A model generated the notes under the pieces. That model was not told where the DNA came from and did no database searches. It saw only the letters and a program-made list of their open reading frames with translations. A stretch of DNA of 64,000 nt from an uncultured bacterium (GTDB taxonomy: Bacteria; Krumholzibacteriota; Krumholzibacteriia; LZORAL124-64-63): NCBI GenBank assembly GCA_937910695.1, contig CALEMW010000148.1, positions 1 to 64,000 on the forward strand. The letters are read 5' to 3'. This document shows positions 44,773 through 52,956 of the stretch, in pieces. How positions within the stretch are numbered: the first letter of the stretch is position 1; each line of letters opens with the position of its first letter. The position numbers and the translations under genes are program-made.

Positions 44773-44784
44773 GGTGCTTCCCGT

Positions 44785-46332
44785 CTAGCTCGCGGCCACT
44801 TCGGAGTCGCTGATCCAGGCCTGGACCAGGTCGGACATGTCGTCGGTGTTTTCGTCGGCGAAGCCCTTGATCTCCTCGAGGATCTTCTCGGTCGTCGCCG
44901 CCGATTCGTCCAGGTCAAGCAGGCCCGAAGGACCCGTGTTCATGCTGCCTGTGACCGACCGTACGTCTCCGGCGACGATGCCGGCCGGCACGTAAGGAGA
45001 TTCCATCATCTCGCCGAGATTCTTGCGCATCCGCATCAGGATCAGACCGGCGACGACGAACAGGATGATGCGGCCGACGATCTGCATGATGGTGTCGGTG
45101 GATTGATTGCCCAGCTTGCCGACGACGCCGCCGCCGCCGGATCCGCCGACGCCATCGGTCGCGGTCATTCCGCCCAAATCCTGGAACTGCATGTTGGATA
45201 CCTCGACCCGATCACCGCGCTGGGCGTCGAAGCCCACGGCGGTCTGGACGATGCGCTGGATCTGATCGAGGTCTTCGGTCGTCAGGGGTGAGTAGGCGGG
45301 CTCGCCACCGTCGACGGGCTGATAACGGCCATCGACGAAGACGGCGACCGAAAGGCTCTTCACGCCGCCGACCTCGCCGACAACGGTTTCGATGGTCTTG
45401 TTCAGTTCGTAGTTGGAAACCGAGGTCTCCTCCCCGCCCTCGCCTTCGGCGCCGGTCACCTCGGTGCGTTCCTCGCTCAACAGGGTGCCGTCGGGGTCGT
45501 AGTGTTCGCGCTGCTGTTCGATACGGTCGAAGTTCAGGGTCGCGTCGACGCGTACGATGGAGCGTCCCATGCCCAGCACCGTGTTGAGCATGCTCTCGGC
45601 CTTTTCGGACAGGTAGCCGTCGACTTCCTTCTTCATGGCCAACTGGCTTTCGCTGCCGCCGAGCATGTCGTTGTCGTAACTCCGCGAGAGGACCACGCCG
45701 AACTGGTCGATGACGGATACGTTGGGCAGTTCCAGGCCTTCGACGCTGTTGGCGACCATGGACTGGATGCCGTTGATCTGATGATCGCTGAGCACCGAAC
45801 TGCGGTTGAGGTTCAGCACGACCGAGGCGGTGGCCGATTCCTGCATCGATTTGAAGATCGAAGGCTTGGGCAGCACCAGGTGGATCCTCGCGCTCTGAAT
45901 GCCCTGCAGACCTTCGATGGTTCGGGTCAGCTCACCTTCGAGGGCGCGCTTGAAGTTGACGTTCTGCACGAATTCGGTCATGCCGTACTGCTTGCCGTCG
46001 AAAATGCCCCAGCCCACGATCCCCTGGGACGGAATGCCCCGCGCCGACAGCTCCACGCGCATGCGGGAGACCGAGTCCTCGGAAACGAGGATGGTCGTGC
46101 CGCCGTTGCTGAGCTCGGCTTCGATGTCGAGCTTGGCCAGCTCGCTGAGGGCCGCCGATGCGTCTTCAGGGCTCAGATTGGTGAACAGGACCGCCATCTC
46201 CTCGCTTTGCAGCCAGAAGCTGAAGATCACGACGCTCAGGATCATGGTGACCCCGATGGCGCCCATCAGCACCTTCTGGTTGAAGGTGAAGCGGCGAGTC
46301 ATTTCGTTCATCTGCTGTAGCAAGTTCGTCAT
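44785..46332 (-). CDS. fliF: MS-ring protein FliF
   Basis: Forms the membrane ring that nucleates the basal body. It has an N-terminal helix (VLMGAIGVTMILSVVIFSFWL), ring-building motifs (NLSPEDASAALSELAKLDIEAEL, FVQNVNFKRALEGELTRTIEGL, ARIHLVLPKPSIF), and a C-terminal helix (MQIVGRIILFVVAGLILMRMR). The last ~30 residues (DDMSDLVQAWISD) match the FliG-binding tail. At 515 aa it is normal. Confidence 0.97.
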   Translation of the reverse strand: MTNLLQQMNEMTRRFTFNQKVLMGAIGVTMILSVVIFSFWLQSEEMAVLFTNLSPEDASAALSELAKLDIEAELSNGGTTILVSEDSVSRMRVELSARGIPSQGIVGWGIFDGKQYGMTEFVQNVNFKRALEGELTRTIEGLQGIQSARIHLVLPKPSIFKSMQESATASVVLNLNRSSVLSDHQINGIQSMVANSVEGLELPNVSVIDQFGVVLSRSYDNDMLGGSESQLAMKKEVDGYLSEKAESMLNTVLGMGRSIVRVDATLNFDRIEQQREHYDPDGTLLSEERTEVTGAEGEGGEETSVSNYELNKTIETVVGEVGGVKSLSVAVFVDGRYQPVDGGEPAYSPLTTEDLDQIQRIVQTAVGFDAQRGDRVEVSNMQFQDLGGMTATDGVGGSGGGGVVGKLGNQSTDTIMQIVGRIILFVVAGLILMRMRKNLGEMMESPYVPAGIVAGDVRSVTGSMNTGPSGLLDLDESAATTEKILEEIKGFADENTDDMSDLVQAWISDSEVAAS

Positions 46333-46351
46333 GGTGCTCCGTCAGCTTGTT

Positions 46352-46654
46352 CTAGACCTGCATCTGCATGATTTGCTGGTAGCTCTCCAGCAGCTTGTTT
46401 CTCACTTCAAGCATCAACTCGAACGACAGTTGGGCCTCTTCGGCCGCGATCATCACGTCGTGGACTTCGCCGATTTCACCGGTGACCATGGACTGCACCG
46501 CATCGTCGCGTCGCAGCTGCGACTGGTCCACATTCTCGACTGCATCCTTCAGGTGGTTCAAGAACGACGTGGCGCCGCCTTGGTCGGCTTTCTGCAAGCC
46601 GTAGGCCTGACGCGGGTCGGTGATCCCACCGAGTTTGATTTGTCCGATCGACAT
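46352..46654 (-). CDS. fliE: Hook-basal body adaptor FliE
   Basis: Joins the MS ring to the rod. This 100-aa protein shows the FliE pattern: SFLNHLKDAVENVDQSQ, VQSMVTGEIGEVHDVMIAAEEAQLSFELMLEVRNKLLESYQQIMQMQV at the C-terminus. It is the usual neighbour between flgC and fliF. Confidence 0.95.
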   Translation of the reverse strand: MSIGQIKLGGITDPRQAYGLQKADQGGATSFLNHLKDAVENVDQSQLRRDDAVQSMVTGEIGEVHDVMIAAEEAQLSFELMLEVRNKLLESYQQIMQMQV

Positions 46655-46669
46655 CCTTCATCCCCCCGC

Positions 46670-47179
46670 TTAGATGTCCAACGCCTTGGCGAACATCTGC
46701 TTGGCGCTCTGCACCGCGGCGATGTTGGCCTCGTAGGCGCGGCTGGCCGTGATCATGTCCACCATCTCGGTGATCACGTTCACGTTCGGCATCAGCACGT
46801 ATCCCTCTTCGTCGGCGTCCGGATGGCCCGGATCGTAGACGACCTTGAATTCCGAAGCGTCCTCGGCGATGTCCACTTCCGAATCCACACCGGTCGGAGT
46901 GGCGTAACGGCCGCTGGCCGGCCCGCCGGCGATATGGCGCGAACGACTCGTCAGCAGACCGTCGCGAGGCTGGGACTGCACCTTGGACAGCGCGGTGCTT
47001 TTCATTTTTTCGGCCAGTGACTGGGAAAACACCACACGTTCGCGGCGGTAGGGCGTGCCGTCGGCCGTGCGCGTGGTCTCGGCATTGGCTAGATTCTTGG
47101 CGATGGTGTCCATTTTCGTGCGCTGGCCCGAGAGGCCGCTGGCACTGAGTCGAATGGAACTGAAGAGGCCTTGGCTCAT
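46670..47179 (-). CDS. flgC: Proximal rod protein FlgC
   Basis: Rod subunit (169 aa, slightly longer than the ~135 of enterics). N-terminal LFSSIRLSASGLSGQRTKMD, then NLANAETTRTADGTPYRRERVVF, and the C-terminal MPNVNVITEMVDMITASRAYEANIAAVQSAKQMF are diagnostic. It begins 14 bases after flgB. Confidence 0.96.
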   Translation of the reverse strand: MSQGLFSSIRLSASGLSGQRTKMDTIAKNLANAETTRTADGTPYRRERVVFSQSLAEKMKSTALSKVQSQPRDGLLTSRSRHIAGGPASGRYATPTGVDSEVDIAEDASEFKVVYDPGHPDADEEGYVLMPNVNVITEMVDMITASRAYEANIAAVQSAKQMFAKALDI

Positions 47180-47193
47180 CGTTCACTCCCCTG

Positions 47194-47604
47194 CTAGCGG
47201 ACCCGGCCGCTGATCGCCTCGCGCATGACGTTGTACTTCATGCTCAAGACGCGTGTGGCAAGCCGGTAGGACAGCTCGGTGGTGGCGATTTCTGTCATTT
47301 CCTGGTCCACGTTCACGTCGTTCACGCCGTTGTCGAAGCCGGTGTCCTGGGCTGAAATCTTGCCGTTGGTGTTCAGGATGTCGTTGCGGCCCACGGGCAT
47401 GTGGCCTTCCCGCGTCGTCTTGCCCTGCAGCGTGTTGCCGCGGGCCTTCTGGAGCATTTCCTCGAACTTGTACTCCTGAGCCTTATAGCCCCCGGTCTCG
47501 ACGTTGGCGATATTCTCGGCCGTCACGCGCTGGCGACGTGCATAGACCGTCAACGCCTTCTTCAGGTGGTCTAGATGGGCTCGATCAAAGATCGTGCTTT
47601 CCAC
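47194..47604 (-). CDS. flgB: Proximal rod protein FlgB
   Basis: Rod subunit (136 aa) and first structural gene of the operon. NIANVETGGYKAQEYKFEEML and, near the C-terminus, VNVDQEMTEIATTELSYRLATRVLSMKY are typical. The start is GTG at 47604 with AGGAGCG just before it. A sigma54-like element lies ~50 bases upstream. Confidence 0.94.
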   Translation of the reverse strand: MESTIFDRAHLDHLKKALTVYARRQRVTAENIANVETGGYKAQEYKFEEMLQKARGNTLQGKTTREGHMPVGRNDILNTNGKISAQDTGFDNGVNDVNVDQEMTEIATTELSYRLATRVLSMKYNVMREAISGRVR

Positions 47605-47654
47605 GTCGCTCCTTTCCGTTTCGGTTCGCGGGCTACTCGAATCCGGTCTTCTCT

Positions 47655-47670
47655 ATCAAGGACCGTGCCT
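47655..47670 (-). promoter_or_regulatory. Sigma54-like element upstream of flgB
   Basis: Minus strand AGGCACGGTCCTTGAT matches TGGCACG-N4-TTGC except for the first base and the last C of the -12 GC. Spacing is correct and it sits in the 73-base gap between the FliT-like gene and flgB. The loss of the -12 C makes it weaker than the other three. Confidence 0.4.
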
Positions 47671-47677
47671 GCCGGGG

Positions 47678-48058
47678 TCAAACACCCGCAGCAGCGGCCA
47701 GGAAGAGACGGTCCGTTTCCGCCTCAAGGTTCAAGACGTCCTCGATCAGTTCCCCGAGCTGAGACAGGCATTCCTTGATCCGGACGCACAGCACATCGTC
47801 GGTGGCATAACGGAGGCGCTCCCAGACGGCCTTGGCGCCGTCGAAGCCCGATTCCATGTTGGCGATCATGTCCAGCATCGTACGCTTGCGCTCGAAGATC
47901 CCGCGGATGTCCTCGAGATCACCGCCGGTGCGTACTGCGGCGACCTGTCGCTTCGTCAGCGTGAGGATCTCGGCGTACATGCAGCGTTCGCGCTCGTAGA
48001 GCCCCAAGAGCCCGTTCAGAGCATCGCGCTCAGCGACTGTGAACGACATCGGTGCCAT
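47678..48058 (-). CDS. FliT/FlgN-like helical protein
   Basis: Protein of 126 aa, helical throughout, with regularly spaced Leu and charged residues (LLGLYERERCMYAEILTLTKRQVAAV, FERKRTMLDMIANMESG, KECLSQLGELIEDVLNLEAETDRLFL). It resembles the small flagellar chaperone/FlgN-FliT type, but I cannot place it in a named family; two other FlgN/FliT-like genes are present elsewhere. The ATG at 48058 has GGAAGG upstream and overlaps the preceding gene by 29 bases, so the two are translated together at the head of the operon. Confidence 0.6.
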   Translation of the reverse strand: MAPMSFTVAERDALNGLLGLYERERCMYAEILTLTKRQVAAVRTGGDLEDIRGIFERKRTMLDMIANMESGFDGAKAVWERLRYATDDVLCVRIKECLSQLGELIEDVLNLEAETDRLFLAAAAGV

Positions 48059-49109
48059 AGGGCTCACCTTCCTTCCTGATCTCGTCGAGCTGGCTGACGA
48101 GCGTTGCCATCTCGCAGGCCCTGCCGGCCCATGATGTGTGTTCCGAATCGGTGCAGAAGCTTGAGTAGATCGCCCCGGCCTGGGCGTATTCGCCCGCCAG
48201 CAGGTGTTGATTGGCCACCTGGTAGCGTCCCCAGTCGCCGTCCACGCCGTCCAGTTCGGCCAGCAGGATGTAGAGGCGCAGAGCATCGTCTTGAAATCCG
48301 GCGAGATAATGCAGATCTGCATACGTTCGCATCACCCATCCGCGCTGCTCACCGCTGAGTTGTTCGGGAGCCCCGGTGCGGGCCATCAGCCGTCTCAGGC
48401 TCGCCAGACAGCCGTCACGGTCGTCTCGAACTGCTTGAACGTAGGCGTACCAGAACCAGAGACGTGGACCGAGTCCTGACATCTGAACCTCGATCTTACG
48501 CATGAGATGATCCAGGTTCTGCTCGTCGCCGCTGACCACAAGCCAGCGGACAGCGGTTTCGACGGTGCTTTCGTAGCGGGCGAGGTCTTTGCGACCGACC
48601 AGGTTCAACAGTTCCCGCGTCACCTGAAGCGAATCTCCTGTCATCACCGCCACGGCGAAGATCTCCTGCCGCAGATCGGCGTCGTCTGCCGTCGCCCCGG
48701 GATTCGCTTCGGCGCGTCGATACCAGCGCAGCGCTTCGGCATATTCACCGACTTCGCGATAGCTACGGGCCGTCGTGATGTTCTGTTCAGGTGAGAAGGC
48801 TTCGGCGCGCTTCCATTCACGGACCAGAAAGTCTTCGAGAACCAGAAGAGAGCGCGTTGCGGTCAGCAGACGATCACTGGACATGGCCATGGTGTCACGT
48901 TGAACAGCCATCGACAGTCCGGGAAAGGACAGGACGGCTTCGACGTCGCCGGCGTGGTCTTGGTGAATCTTGACCCAGGTATGGTAGCGGTAGAAATCCG
49001 ACCGACTCAGCCGTGGGGCCGCCTGAAGATCACCCACGGCAATGAGTGACAGCAGGGCGATCGCCAGCCAAGCGGATGGGATGTTCGAGCACAAAAGGCG
49101 CAAAGACAT
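48030..49109 (-). CDS. Exported helical-repeat (TPR-like) protein of unknown function
   Basis: Protein of about 359 aa with a signal peptide (AWLAIALLSLIAVGDLQAAP) and a helical body with TPR-like pairs (ITTARSYREVGEYAEALRWYRRAEANPG; YADLHYLAGFQDDALRLYILLAELDG; GEYAQAGAIYSSFC). It should be periplasmic. I know no matching flagellar family; it could help envelope passage or regulate at the top of the locus, as it is the first gene behind a sigma54 promoter and is translationally coupled to the FliT-like gene. The ATG at 49109 has CAGGAG upstream. Confidence 0.65.
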   Translation of the reverse strand: MSLRLLCSNIPSAWLAIALLSLIAVGDLQAAPRLSRSDFYRYHTWVKIHQDHAGDVEAVLSFPGLSMAVQRDTMAMSSDRLLTATRSLLVLEDFLVREWKRAEAFSPEQNITTARSYREVGEYAEALRWYRRAEANPGATADDADLRQEIFAVAVMTGDSLQVTRELLNLVGRKDLARYESTVETAVRWLVVSGDEQNLDHLMRKIEVQMSGLGPRLWFWYAYVQAVRDDRDGCLASLRRLMARTGAPEQLSGEQRGWVMRTYADLHYLAGFQDDALRLYILLAELDGVDGDWGRYQVANQHLLAGEYAQAGAIYSSFCTDSEHTSWAGRACEMATLVSQLDEIRKEGEPYGTDVVHSR

Positions 49110-49153
49110 GGTGTTCCACTCCTGGATACGTGGTCGCAACTAGGAGTGGAAAC

Positions 49154-49168
49154 GCAAACCCCGTGCCT
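49154..49168 (-). promoter_or_regulatory. Sigma54 (-24/-12) promoter at head of the flagellar operon
   Basis: Minus strand AGGCACGGGGTTTGC matches TGGCACG-N4-TTGC at all positions except the first. It overlaps the 3' arm of the terminator that ends the upstream two-component operon. Transcription should start near 49142, leaving about 33 bases with CAGGAG before the ATG at 49109. Confidence 0.62.
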
Positions 49169-49182
49169 GCGGGCACGGGGTT
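49157..49182 (-). terminator. Intrinsic terminator of the sensor kinase-response regulator operon
   Basis: Perfect 11-base arms (aaccccgtgcc / ggcacggggtt) with a four-base loop; on the minus strand the stem is followed by TGCGTTTCC. It lies 35 bases after the stop of the response regulator gene. The 3' arm doubles as part of a sigma54 promoter. Confidence 0.72.
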
Positions 49183-49216
49183 GCTGAGGTGGGAATGTCG
49201 GTCTCTCGAGTCGGAG

Positions 49217-50662
49217 TCAGCAACCGGCCTGTTCTTCGTCCGCCTGTTCGTACTGGCGCAATTTCTCCCGGAGCGTCTGACGGGAGATCCCCAGGATCCG
49301 GGCCGCCTTCGACTTGTTGTTCTCCGTCTTCTCCAGAGTGTAGAGAATCTGATGCCTCTCCACGTCGGCCAGCGACACGAGACCCGCTCCGGGGCCCGTC
49401 GGTGCATCGGAGCCCAGACGCGGATCCCGGCCTTCGGCGATGTGACGTGGGAAGAGGGAACTCGAGAGTTCCGACGGCTCCTCGAGAATCATGATGCGCT
49501 TGAGCACATTGCGCATTTCACGGACGTTCCCCGGCCAGGGGTAGCGCTGAAGAGTCTCGATCAGCGCTTGATCCGGAGCAGCGCACTCCAGGCCCAGTTT
49601 CTGGTTGAACTCCTGGACGAAGGCTGTGAGCAGCACGCCGACGTCTTCGGGGCGCTCCCGAAGCGGCGGAATATTCACCTCGACCACCTGCAGTCGGTAA
49701 TAGAGATCGTTGCGGAACAACCCCTCGCTGATGGCCTCCTCCAGCTCGCGGTTCGTGGCCGCGACGATACGGGCGTCGACACTCAGCTCATCCTTGCCCC
49801 CCACGCGACGGAAGCGGCGGTTCTCGATGACCCGCAGCAGTCGACTCTGGAGCAGAATGCCCATTTCGCCGATCTCATCAAGGAAGATGGTGCCGGTCCC
49901 GGCGACTTCGAACAGGCCCTCCTTGCGGGACTTGGCGTCGGTGAAGGCGCCTTTCTCGTGTCCCATGAGTTCGCTTTCCAGCAGCGTTTCCGGTACGGCA
50001 GCGCAGTTGATCTCCATGAACGGAGCGTTGGGCACGCCGCTCACTTCGTGGATGGCTCGGGCCACGATCTCCTTGCCGCTGCCGCTTTCACCACGGATCA
50101 GCACGGAGGTGTCGTTGCCGGCCCGGCTGGCGCCGACCTTTTCCAGGAGATTGCGGATGGGCGTCAGGCCGGGGCAGGCGCGGATCATCTCCATGTAAGG
50201 CGTTGCGCTCGCGACGGCCGAGCGAACCGCACTGCGCTGTCGGGTGCGGGGACGTTCCGCCGGAGCTTCCTGTGCTGGCATGTCGATGTCGCCGGGACGC
50301 GTCGCCCGCAGCGCCGCACGGACCTGGCTGCGCATGGTGCCGAGCTTGAAGGGCTTTTGGATGAAGTCGTAGGCCCCGAGGCGCATGCTCTCCACGGCGG
50401 TGTCCACGTCACCGTAAGCCGTCATCATGATGATGGGAGTCTCCCTGCCCTGATTGCGCAGGGCCTGGAGGAGTTCGAGTCCTGAAACGCCTGGCATCTT
50501 CAGGTCGGTCACCACGAGATCGAAAGACTCGTTGTGGAGCATGGCGAGGGCGGCCTCCCCTGTCTCCGCCCCGGAGACTTCGTAGCCGTCTGTGCGCAGG
50601 GCTTCCTCCAGGGACTCCCTGATGGCAGCCTCGTCGTCGACGATCAGGATGCGTTCGCTCAT
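49217..50662 (-). CDS. NtrC-type sigma54 response regulator (FlrC/FleR-like)
   Basis: Activator of sigma54 promoters, 481 aa. The receiver is intact: ILIVDDEAAIRESLEEAL with the acidic pair, phospho-Asp in DLVVTDLKMPG, and the lysine in DFIQKPF. The AAA+ core has RGESGSGKE, the sigma54 loop in HEKGAFTDAKS (GAFTDA, a variant of GAFTGA), and GTIFLDEIGEM. The C-terminal Fis-type helix-turn-helix is KSKAARILGISRQTLREKL. The ATG at 50662 overlaps the kinase stop as ATGA. Place between flgM and the flagellar operon suggests control of class III flagellar genes. Confidence 0.9.
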   Translation of the reverse strand: MSERILIVDDEAAIRESLEEALRTDGYEVSGAETGEAALAMLHNESFDLVVTDLKMPGVSGLELLQALRNQGRETPIIMMTAYGDVDTAVESMRLGAYDFIQKPFKLGTMRSQVRAALRATRPGDIDMPAQEAPAERPRTRQRSAVRSAVASATPYMEMIRACPGLTPIRNLLEKVGASRAGNDTSVLIRGESGSGKEIVARAIHEVSGVPNAPFMEINCAAVPETLLESELMGHEKGAFTDAKSRKEGLFEVAGTGTIFLDEIGEMGILLQSRLLRVIENRRFRRVGGKDELSVDARIVAATNRELEEAISEGLFRNDLYYRLQVVEVNIPPLRERPEDVGVLLTAFVQEFNQKLGLECAAPDQALIETLQRYPWPGNVREMRNVLKRIMILEEPSELSSSLFPRHIAEGRDPRLGSDAPTGPGAGLVSLADVERHQILYTLEKTENNKSKAARILGISRQTLREKLRQYEQADEEQAGC

Positions 50663-52815
50663 GCTCTTTCCTCTTTCTCTCGATGGGTCCGGTCGCACGT
50701 TTCGGGCAGCAGGACGGAGAACACCGTCTCGGCTCCCTGACGTTCAGCCCGCAGATTCCCCCCGTGGGCCTCGACGATTTTCAAACAGATGGGCAGTCCG
50801 AGCCCGGTACCGGCGCTCTTGGTGGTGAAGAAGGGACGGAAGAGGGACTCCGGTGGCGTGGCGCCGAAACCGGCTCCCCGATCCGCCACGCGCAGATGAA
50901 GGCCCGGGCGGCGCTGACGCAGTCCGGTGGCGTCGTCCTCGAATTCCAGGGTCCGCTGACGTCGCACCGTGATCGCCACGGTGCCGCCGCTGGGCGACGC
51001 GTCGACGGCGTTGAACAGGAGGTTCAGGGCCACCTGCTTGAGCAGGGCCCCATCGCACTCCCACGATCGGGCGTCGGGATCCAGGTCGAGAGCGAACGAC
51101 AGACCTTTCTCCTGCGCCCGCGGCCGGGTCAGCTCCACGGAATCGCGCAGGAGTCGGTCCAGATCGCAATCGGACCGACGCGGTTCACAGGGCCTCACGA
51201 ACTGGAGCATGCGGGTGATCGTCTCGTTGATCCGATCCACTTCGCTGGTGATCACATCGATATAGCGACGTCGAGGGTCCTGCTGGTCGAGATGGTCGGC
51301 CAGGAGCTCGGCTTGGGCGCTCAGCCCCATCAGGGGATTGCGGATCTCGTGGGCCAGCGTGGCGGACATCTCCACCATGCTCTGCAGGCTGTCCGCCCGC
51401 AGGCGTTCGGCCGCCAGCTTCTTGGTTTCGCGCAGATCCTCGAGCACGACCACGAGCCAGCGTTCGTCCTGGCCGCGGCCCTGCATCTGCGACGACGTCA
51501 CCAGCACGGGTATCGCGATATCGCCCCGGTGGACCATCCCCTCCCCCTGAAAATGCCCTGCAGGTGCCGAGCCGAGGGTGACGAAGGGCAGAGCCTCGCC
51601 GTCGCCCAGCTTCAACAACCCGTCGAGAAAGAGTTCGGAGAGGTCTTCGGGAGCAAAGGACTCGCGTCGAAAGAATTCGGCGCCGGCACGGCTTTGGGCG
51701 GCGCTGCGACCGCGTCCCACACCGAGCCGCGGTTCGGTTTGGAGCGCCGGTTCATGGGCCCGGCCGGACAGCATCTCCCGCGCGATCCTGTTGCAGTAGA
51801 TGGTGCGCGCCTGCTCGTCCACGACCCAGATGCCGCTCTGAACGGTCTCGAGAACCCGGGCGTTGAAGATGCTCAGTTCGCGCATGCGATCGAGCATCTG
51901 GGCCGCAGCCACCTCTTCGGAGAGGATGACCTGAACGGCACGCAGGAATGCCTGGAGATCACCGGATGTCTCATCATCGTCGAGACCCAGCAACAGCAGA
52001 TACCCGAAACCGATGCCCATGTGTTCCAGGGGCATGGCCGTCACCCTGCGTGAGGCGTCGGACGAAAGCTGGAAGACTTCGGCGTCCTGGTCGCGACGAC
52101 GGGCGGCGTGCGCTTCCTCGAGATGGAGCAGAACTCGGTCCCAGGGCGAATCGTCCCACTGCCAGGTCTGCCGCGGCGCGAACGGGGCGTCCGGGGCTGG
52201 ACGCAGCACGAGGGCGGCACCGTCGGCGCCCACGAATCCCGAGAGGTTTTCGAGCAGTCGGGCCAGGGTGTCGTCCCAGTTGCGGGCCGTGCTCAGTTCT
52301 CGGCCGAACTGGTAGAGCAACGACAACTGCTGCGTGTGGCGCGTGAGTTCGCTGTGAGCGCGGGCGAGATCCTCGCCGGTGGCGTCCAGCTGCCTCTGAA
52401 GATCGAGGCGGTGACGGCGAAGCCGATCGGTGTTTGTCGCATGTTCACGGGCGAGGTCCTGCCTGGCGCGCAAGGCCTCGAAGCGTTCGGCCAACCGATC
52501 CCTCAGAGCGAGCCAGGCGGCATGGCTGGCGTCCATGGCGAGCAGGTCGGAGGCTCCAGCACGAACGGCGGCCACGAGCAGGTCCTCCGAAGTGCCGTCA
52601 TGGAGCAACACGACAATCTCGCCGCTGCGGCGAGCGTCGCGCATGACCATCAACGCCTCATCAGGATCGCCATCCACGATCACCAGCATGGCGCCGATCT
52701 CGACAGGCAGCGCAGCCTCGACGATCCCGGACATCGTTTGCAAACGTCCAGAACGCCAAAGCCGTGTCGGATGCGGCCATTCGAGATCATTGGGAAGAGA
52801 ATCACGGGTGGACAT
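50659..52815 (-). CDS. Soluble sensor histidine kinase with receiver-like, GAF and PAS regions (FlrB/FleS-like)
   Basis: Cytosolic kinase of 718 aa with no membrane helix. The N-terminal ~120 residues look like a receiver fold (MLVIVDGDPDEALMVMRD, ...RAGASDLLAMD). A coiled coil follows (120-170), then a GAF-like domain (~175-310) and a PAS-like domain (~325-450). The HisKA box is SATLAHEIRNPLMGLS and the ATPase domain has LLFNAVDASPSGG, RVADRGAGFG, and TKSAGTGLGLPICLKIV. It is overlapped by the response regulator gene. Lack of membrane segments fits kinases that sense the basal body, as proposed for FlrB/FleS, but the signal is unknown. Confidence 0.88.
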   Translation of the reverse strand: MSTRDSLPNDLEWPHPTRLWRSGRLQTMSGIVEAALPVEIGAMLVIVDGDPDEALMVMRDARRSGEIVVLLHDGTSEDLLVAAVRAGASDLLAMDASHAAWLALRDRLAERFEALRARQDLAREHATNTDRLRRHRLDLQRQLDATGEDLARAHSELTRHTQQLSLLYQFGRELSTARNWDDTLARLLENLSGFVGADGAALVLRPAPDAPFAPRQTWQWDDSPWDRVLLHLEEAHAARRRDQDAEVFQLSSDASRRVTAMPLEHMGIGFGYLLLLGLDDDETSGDLQAFLRAVQVILSEEVAAAQMLDRMRELSIFNARVLETVQSGIWVVDEQARTIYCNRIAREMLSGRAHEPALQTEPRLGVGRGRSAAQSRAGAEFFRRESFAPEDLSELFLDGLLKLGDGEALPFVTLGSAPAGHFQGEGMVHRGDIAIPVLVTSSQMQGRGQDERWLVVVLEDLRETKKLAAERLRADSLQSMVEMSATLAHEIRNPLMGLSAQAELLADHLDQQDPRRRYIDVITSEVDRINETITRMLQFVRPCEPRRSDCDLDRLLRDSVELTRPRAQEKGLSFALDLDPDARSWECDGALLKQVALNLLFNAVDASPSGGTVAITVRRQRTLEFEDDATGLRQRRPGLHLRVADRGAGFGATPPESLFRPFFTTKSAGTGLGLPICLKIVEAHGGNLRAERQGAETVFSVLLPETCDRTHREKEERA

Positions 52816-52864
52816 GAGAGTCCAACCCCCGAATGTTCAAGGAGTTGTGTTGATTCTTGGCCGG

Positions 52865-52893
52865 AGTGTAAAAATATTGGCCAGTAGAGGCAA
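52865..52893 (-). promoter_or_regulatory. Sigma70-type promoter of the kinase-regulator operon
   Basis: Minus strand TTGCCT (52893-52888), 17-base spacer, TACACT (52870-52865). It lies 50 bases ahead of the kinase ATG, just after the flgM terminator-like hairpin. Confidence 0.5.
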
Positions 52894-52929
52894 GCAAAAT
52901 ATCGCCGGACGACGCCGAACGGCGCCGTC
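52894..52929 (-). terminator. Probable terminator after flgM
   Basis: On the minus strand GACGGCGCCG (52929-52920) pairs with CGGCGTCGTC (52917-52908) with one mismatch, followed after six bases by ATATTTTGC. It lies 28 bases after the flgM stop. The very short loop and broken T-run make it a moderate candidate. Confidence 0.42.
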
Positions 52930-52956
52930 GCAGCTGAATGTCGTGCCGGCTCGGAG

